A DNA stretch of 64,000 nucleotides from Promicromonospora iranensis (GTDB lineage: Bacteria; Actinomycetota; Actinomycetes; Actinomycetales; Cellulomonadaceae), in the NCBI RefSeq assembly GCF_028994775.1, contig NZ_JAJQMN010000004.1:124001-188000 (forward strand), written 5' to 3'. The notes under the pieces are model-generated. The model saw only the letters and a program-made list of their open reading frames with translations, made no database searches and was not told where the DNA came from. Position 1 is the first letter of the stretch. Each line of letters begins with the position of its first letter. Position numbers and translations under genes: made by a program. This document shows, in pieces, positions 62,046 through 64,000 of the stretch.

Positions 62046-63644
62046 ATGCAGAGCACCGCCCTCACCGCCCGACGCCGCGCGCGCGAGCTCGACGAGCTCA
62101 CCGCCGGGACCGTCGACCTGCTCGTCGTGGGCGGCGGCGTGACGGGCACCGGGGTCGCGCTCGACGCCGCGGCGCGCGGCCTGTCCGTGGCCCTCGTCGA
62201 GGCGCGCGACCTCGCCTGGGGCACCTCCCGGTGGAGCTCCAAGCTGGCGCACGGCGGGCTGCGCTACCTGGCGACCGGCGACGTCGGTGTGGCCCGCGAG
62301 AGCGCCCGGGAACGACACGTGCTGATGACCCGCACCGCGCCACACCTGGTCCGGGCGTTGCCGCAGGTGCTGCCCCTCTCCGCCGGCACAGGGCGGCGGC
62401 GCGGCCTCACCGTGGGCATCGGGTTCGGCCTCGGTGACCTGCTACGGCGCGACGCCGGGACGCCGTCGCGGGTACTGCCCCGTCCACGCCTCGTCCGGCC
62501 CGGCGAGGCCGCCCGGCTCGTGCCCGCCGTCGCGCACGAACGCCTGCACGGCGCGTGGATAGCGCACGACGGACAGCTCGTCGACGACGCCCGGCTGGTC
62601 GTCGCACTCGCCCGCACCGCGGCGGGACGGGGGGCGAGGATCCTCACGCGGGTCCGGGCCACCACGCTGCGCGCCGACGGCGCAACCCTCGAGGACACGC
62701 TCACCGGCGCGACTCTGACCGTGCGAGCGCGCGTCGTGGTGAACGCGACGGGCGTGTGGGCGGGGACCGTCGACCCGTCGGTGCGGCTCCGGCCGAGCCG
62801 TGGCACGCACGTCGTCGTCCCCGCGGCACGGCTCGGCAGCCCGACGGGCGCCCTCATGGTGCCCGTGCCGGGTTCCGCCTCCCGGTACGTGTTCGCGCTG
62901 CCCGCCCAGCTCGGACGGGTCGTCGTCGGCCTCACCGACGAGGAGGCGCCCGGACCCGTCCCGGACGTGCCGGTGGCCACGCAGCCCGAGATCGACTTCC
63001 TGCTGGAGACGGTGTCCACCGTGCTGGCCCGCCCCCTGCTGCCCGACGACGTCGTGGGCACCTTCGCGGGGCTGCGGCCCCTCGTCGACTCCGCCGGGTC
63101 GGGCGACGAGGCGTCCGCCGACATCTCGCGCCGGCACCTCGTGGAGGTGTCGCCGTCGACCGGTGCCGTGAACGTGCTGGGCGGCAAGCTGACGACCTAT
63201 CGCACGATGGCCGAGGACGCCGTCGACCTCGCGGTCAAGCACGCCGGGCTCACCGCGGGGCCGTGCTGGACGACCGCCCTGCCGCTGGTCGGTGCGCCCT
63301 CGTTGGTCCGGCCTATCGGGACCCCGGTTCCGACGGGCCGGACCGCCGGATCGCCTGCCGGGCTGCCGGCGGCGCTCGTCTCCCGGTACGGCACCGAGGC
63401 TGCCCAGGTACTGGCCGCAGCCACGCTGCCGGGTTCGGCGTCCGCCGTCGGACGGGGCATCGCCGAGGCGCGGCACCTGGACATCACGCGCGCCGAGATC
63501 GAGTGGGCGGTCACCCACGAGGGCGCCCTGGACGCGGACGACGTGCTGGACCGGCGCACACGCATCGGGCTGGTCCCGGCGGACCGCGCGGCGGTACGCG
63601 ACCTCGTCGAAGAGCTGGTCGGGGACGCCCTGACGCGGCTCTGA
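62046..63644 (+). CDS. glpD: Glycerol-3-phosphate dehydrogenase (quinone-linked)
   Basis: 532 aa FAD enzyme. LVVGGGVTGTGVALDAAARG is the dinucleotide motif, followed by SSKLAHGGLRYLATGDVGVARESARER and VNVLGGKLTTYRTMAEDAVD, all characteristic of GlpD. It oxidises glycerol 3-phosphate to DHAP at the membrane. ATG 62046 has AGGA 4-5 nt upstream. Together with the divergent AGPS-like and DAG-kinase genes it forms a cluster like M. tuberculosis Rv2249c-Rv2252. Confidence 0.94.
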   Translation: MQSTALTARRRARELDELTAGTVDLLVVGGGVTGTGVALDAAARGLSVALVEARDLAWGTSRWSSKLAHGGLRYLATGDVGVARESARERHVLMTRTAPHLVRALPQVLPLSAGTGRRRGLTVGIGFGLGDLLRRDAGTPSRVLPRPRLVRPGEAARLVPAVAHERLHGAWIAHDGQLVDDARLVVALARTAAGRGARILTRVRATTLRADGATLEDTLTGATLTVRARVVVNATGVWAGTVDPSVRLRPSRGTHVVVPAARLGSPTGALMVPVPGSASRYVFALPAQLGRVVVGLTDEEAPGPVPDVPVATQPEIDFLLETVSTVLARPLLPDDVVGTFAGLRPLVDSAGSGDEASADISRRHLVEVSPSTGAVNVLGGKLTTYRTMAEDAVDLAVKHAGLTAGPCWTTALPLVGAPSLVRPIGTPVPTGRTAGSPAGLPAALVSRYGTEAAQVLAAATLPGSASAVGRGIAEARHLDITRAEIEWAVTHEGALDADDVLDRRTRIGLVPADRAAVRDLVEELVGDALTRL

Positions 63645-63652
63645 CCTCGCGG

Positions 63653-64000
63653 CTAGCCGGCCGCGTGGGCGAAGAGGAGCCCGAGCCAGATCCAGCCGAC
63701 GATGATCGTCGCACGCTGCACGAGGCCGGTGCGCGGGTGGTCCTCCTCCCACGCCTGACCGAACACCATGAAGCCCGCGCCGGCGGCCACCGCCGTCAGG
63801 CCGGAGTACCACGCCCAGCCGGCCTCGGGGAGCGTCAGGGCCGCGACGATCGCGGCGACCGGGATCGCCCCGAAGACGACCATGCCCGCCCAGTCGTGCC
63901 ACGTGTGCCGCTTCGACACCTCGGTCGGCGTCTCGTTGGGCGTCCCAGGCGGGTAGGCCCGCATCGGGTCCATGGGAAAGACTCCGGAGGCGACCAGCGC
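63653..64000 (-). CDS. DUF998-type membrane protein, 5' end outside window
   Basis: The frame is open from the TAG at 63653-63655 to the window end (115 codons seen). It reads ALVASGVFPMDPMRAYPPGTP at the edge, the conserved loop of DUF998 proteins, so the internal Met at 63973 is not the start. Three membrane helices follow (MVVFGAIPVAAIVAALTL, WYSGLTAVAAGAGFMVFG, IIVGWIWLGLLFA). Function is unknown. It is convergent with glpD; a 6-bp CGCGGC/GCCGCG stem at 63648-63665 lies at the junction. Confidence 0.75.
   Translation of the reverse strand, partial: ALVASGVFPMDPMRAYPPGTPNETPTEVSKRHTWHDWAGMVVFGAIPVAAIVAALTLPEAGWAWYSGLTAVAAGAGFMVFGQAWEEDHPRTGLVQRATIIVGWIWLGLLFAHAAG

Overview
The window is about 72% GC and gene-dense. 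It reads as chromosomal DNA of an aerobic, mycothiol-type actinobacterium, most likely order Micrococcales near Promicromonospora, Cellulosimicrobium, Isoptericola or Cellulomonas. This is inferred from gene content, gene order and codon use; no 16S is present. The conserved block leuS - degV-family - comEA - comEC - holA - rpsT - lepA - hemW is recognisable but has been opened by local insertions. No rRNA, tRNA, transposase, phage gene or CRISPR array was found. No gene-free stretch exceeds about 275 bases.

Layout. 1-5.0 kb: a membrane protein cut by the window edge, hemW, lepA, a DJ-1/PfpI protein. 5.1-12.6 kb: two overlapping CNNM/CorC-type membrane proteins, a mycothiol-dependent-isomerase-like protein, an APH-fold kinase, an alpha/beta hydrolase, two tandem PemK-like proteins without antitoxin, a cation/proton antiporter. 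12.7-25.4 kb: rpsT, holA, a three-gene secreted module (GerMN-like protein, amidase, lipoprotein with two neocarzinostatin-like domains), comEC, comEA, a hydrolase, a DegV protein, a HerA-like ATPase and a DUF559 nuclease-fold gene lying between two copies of one long palindrome. 25.4-34.6 kb: leuS, a secreted phosphodiesterase, VKOR, MFS exporter, DtxR-type regulator, metallophosphoesterase. 34.7-39.2 kb: the NHEJ locus (Ku, ligD) with a glutaredoxin between. 39.3-50.1 kb: a secreted beta-propeller protein, quinone-reductase-like enzyme, VOC protein, a second DUF559 gene ending in another palindrome, an iron-box-controlled siderophore-interacting protein, a DHA2 exporter, GNAT and Eis-like acetyltransferases, a self-regulated TetR with a PNPOx-family enzyme, a second MPI-like protein. 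50.2-55.5 kb: mqo and pntAB. 55.5-64 kb: a P450 lacking the ExxR arginine divergent from an IclR regulator, a CMD-family protein, and a lipid cluster (diacylglycerol kinase, alkyl-DHAP-synthase-like flavoprotein, TetR, glpD), then a DUF998 protein cut by the window end.

How it works together. Translation and DNA-uptake housekeeping share the left half. Redox balance is served by mqo, the membrane transhydrogenase and GlpD. The glpD/AGPS-like/DAG-kinase cluster has the same gene content and divergent layout that I recall for M. tuberculosis Rv2249c-Rv2252 and could make ether-type glycerolipids. Many genes lack a Shine-Dalgarno and instead have a TANNNT-like -10 ending 6 or 7 nt before the start codon, so leaderless transcription is common.

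The least explained structure is a set of long near-perfect intergenic palindromes in four unrelated sequence families. Two families supply the stop codon of a DUF559 (AbiEi-like N-terminus plus Vsr-like C-terminus) gene, and two carry an extra third half-copy. This DUF559-plus-palindrome association is my main candidate for an undescribed element.
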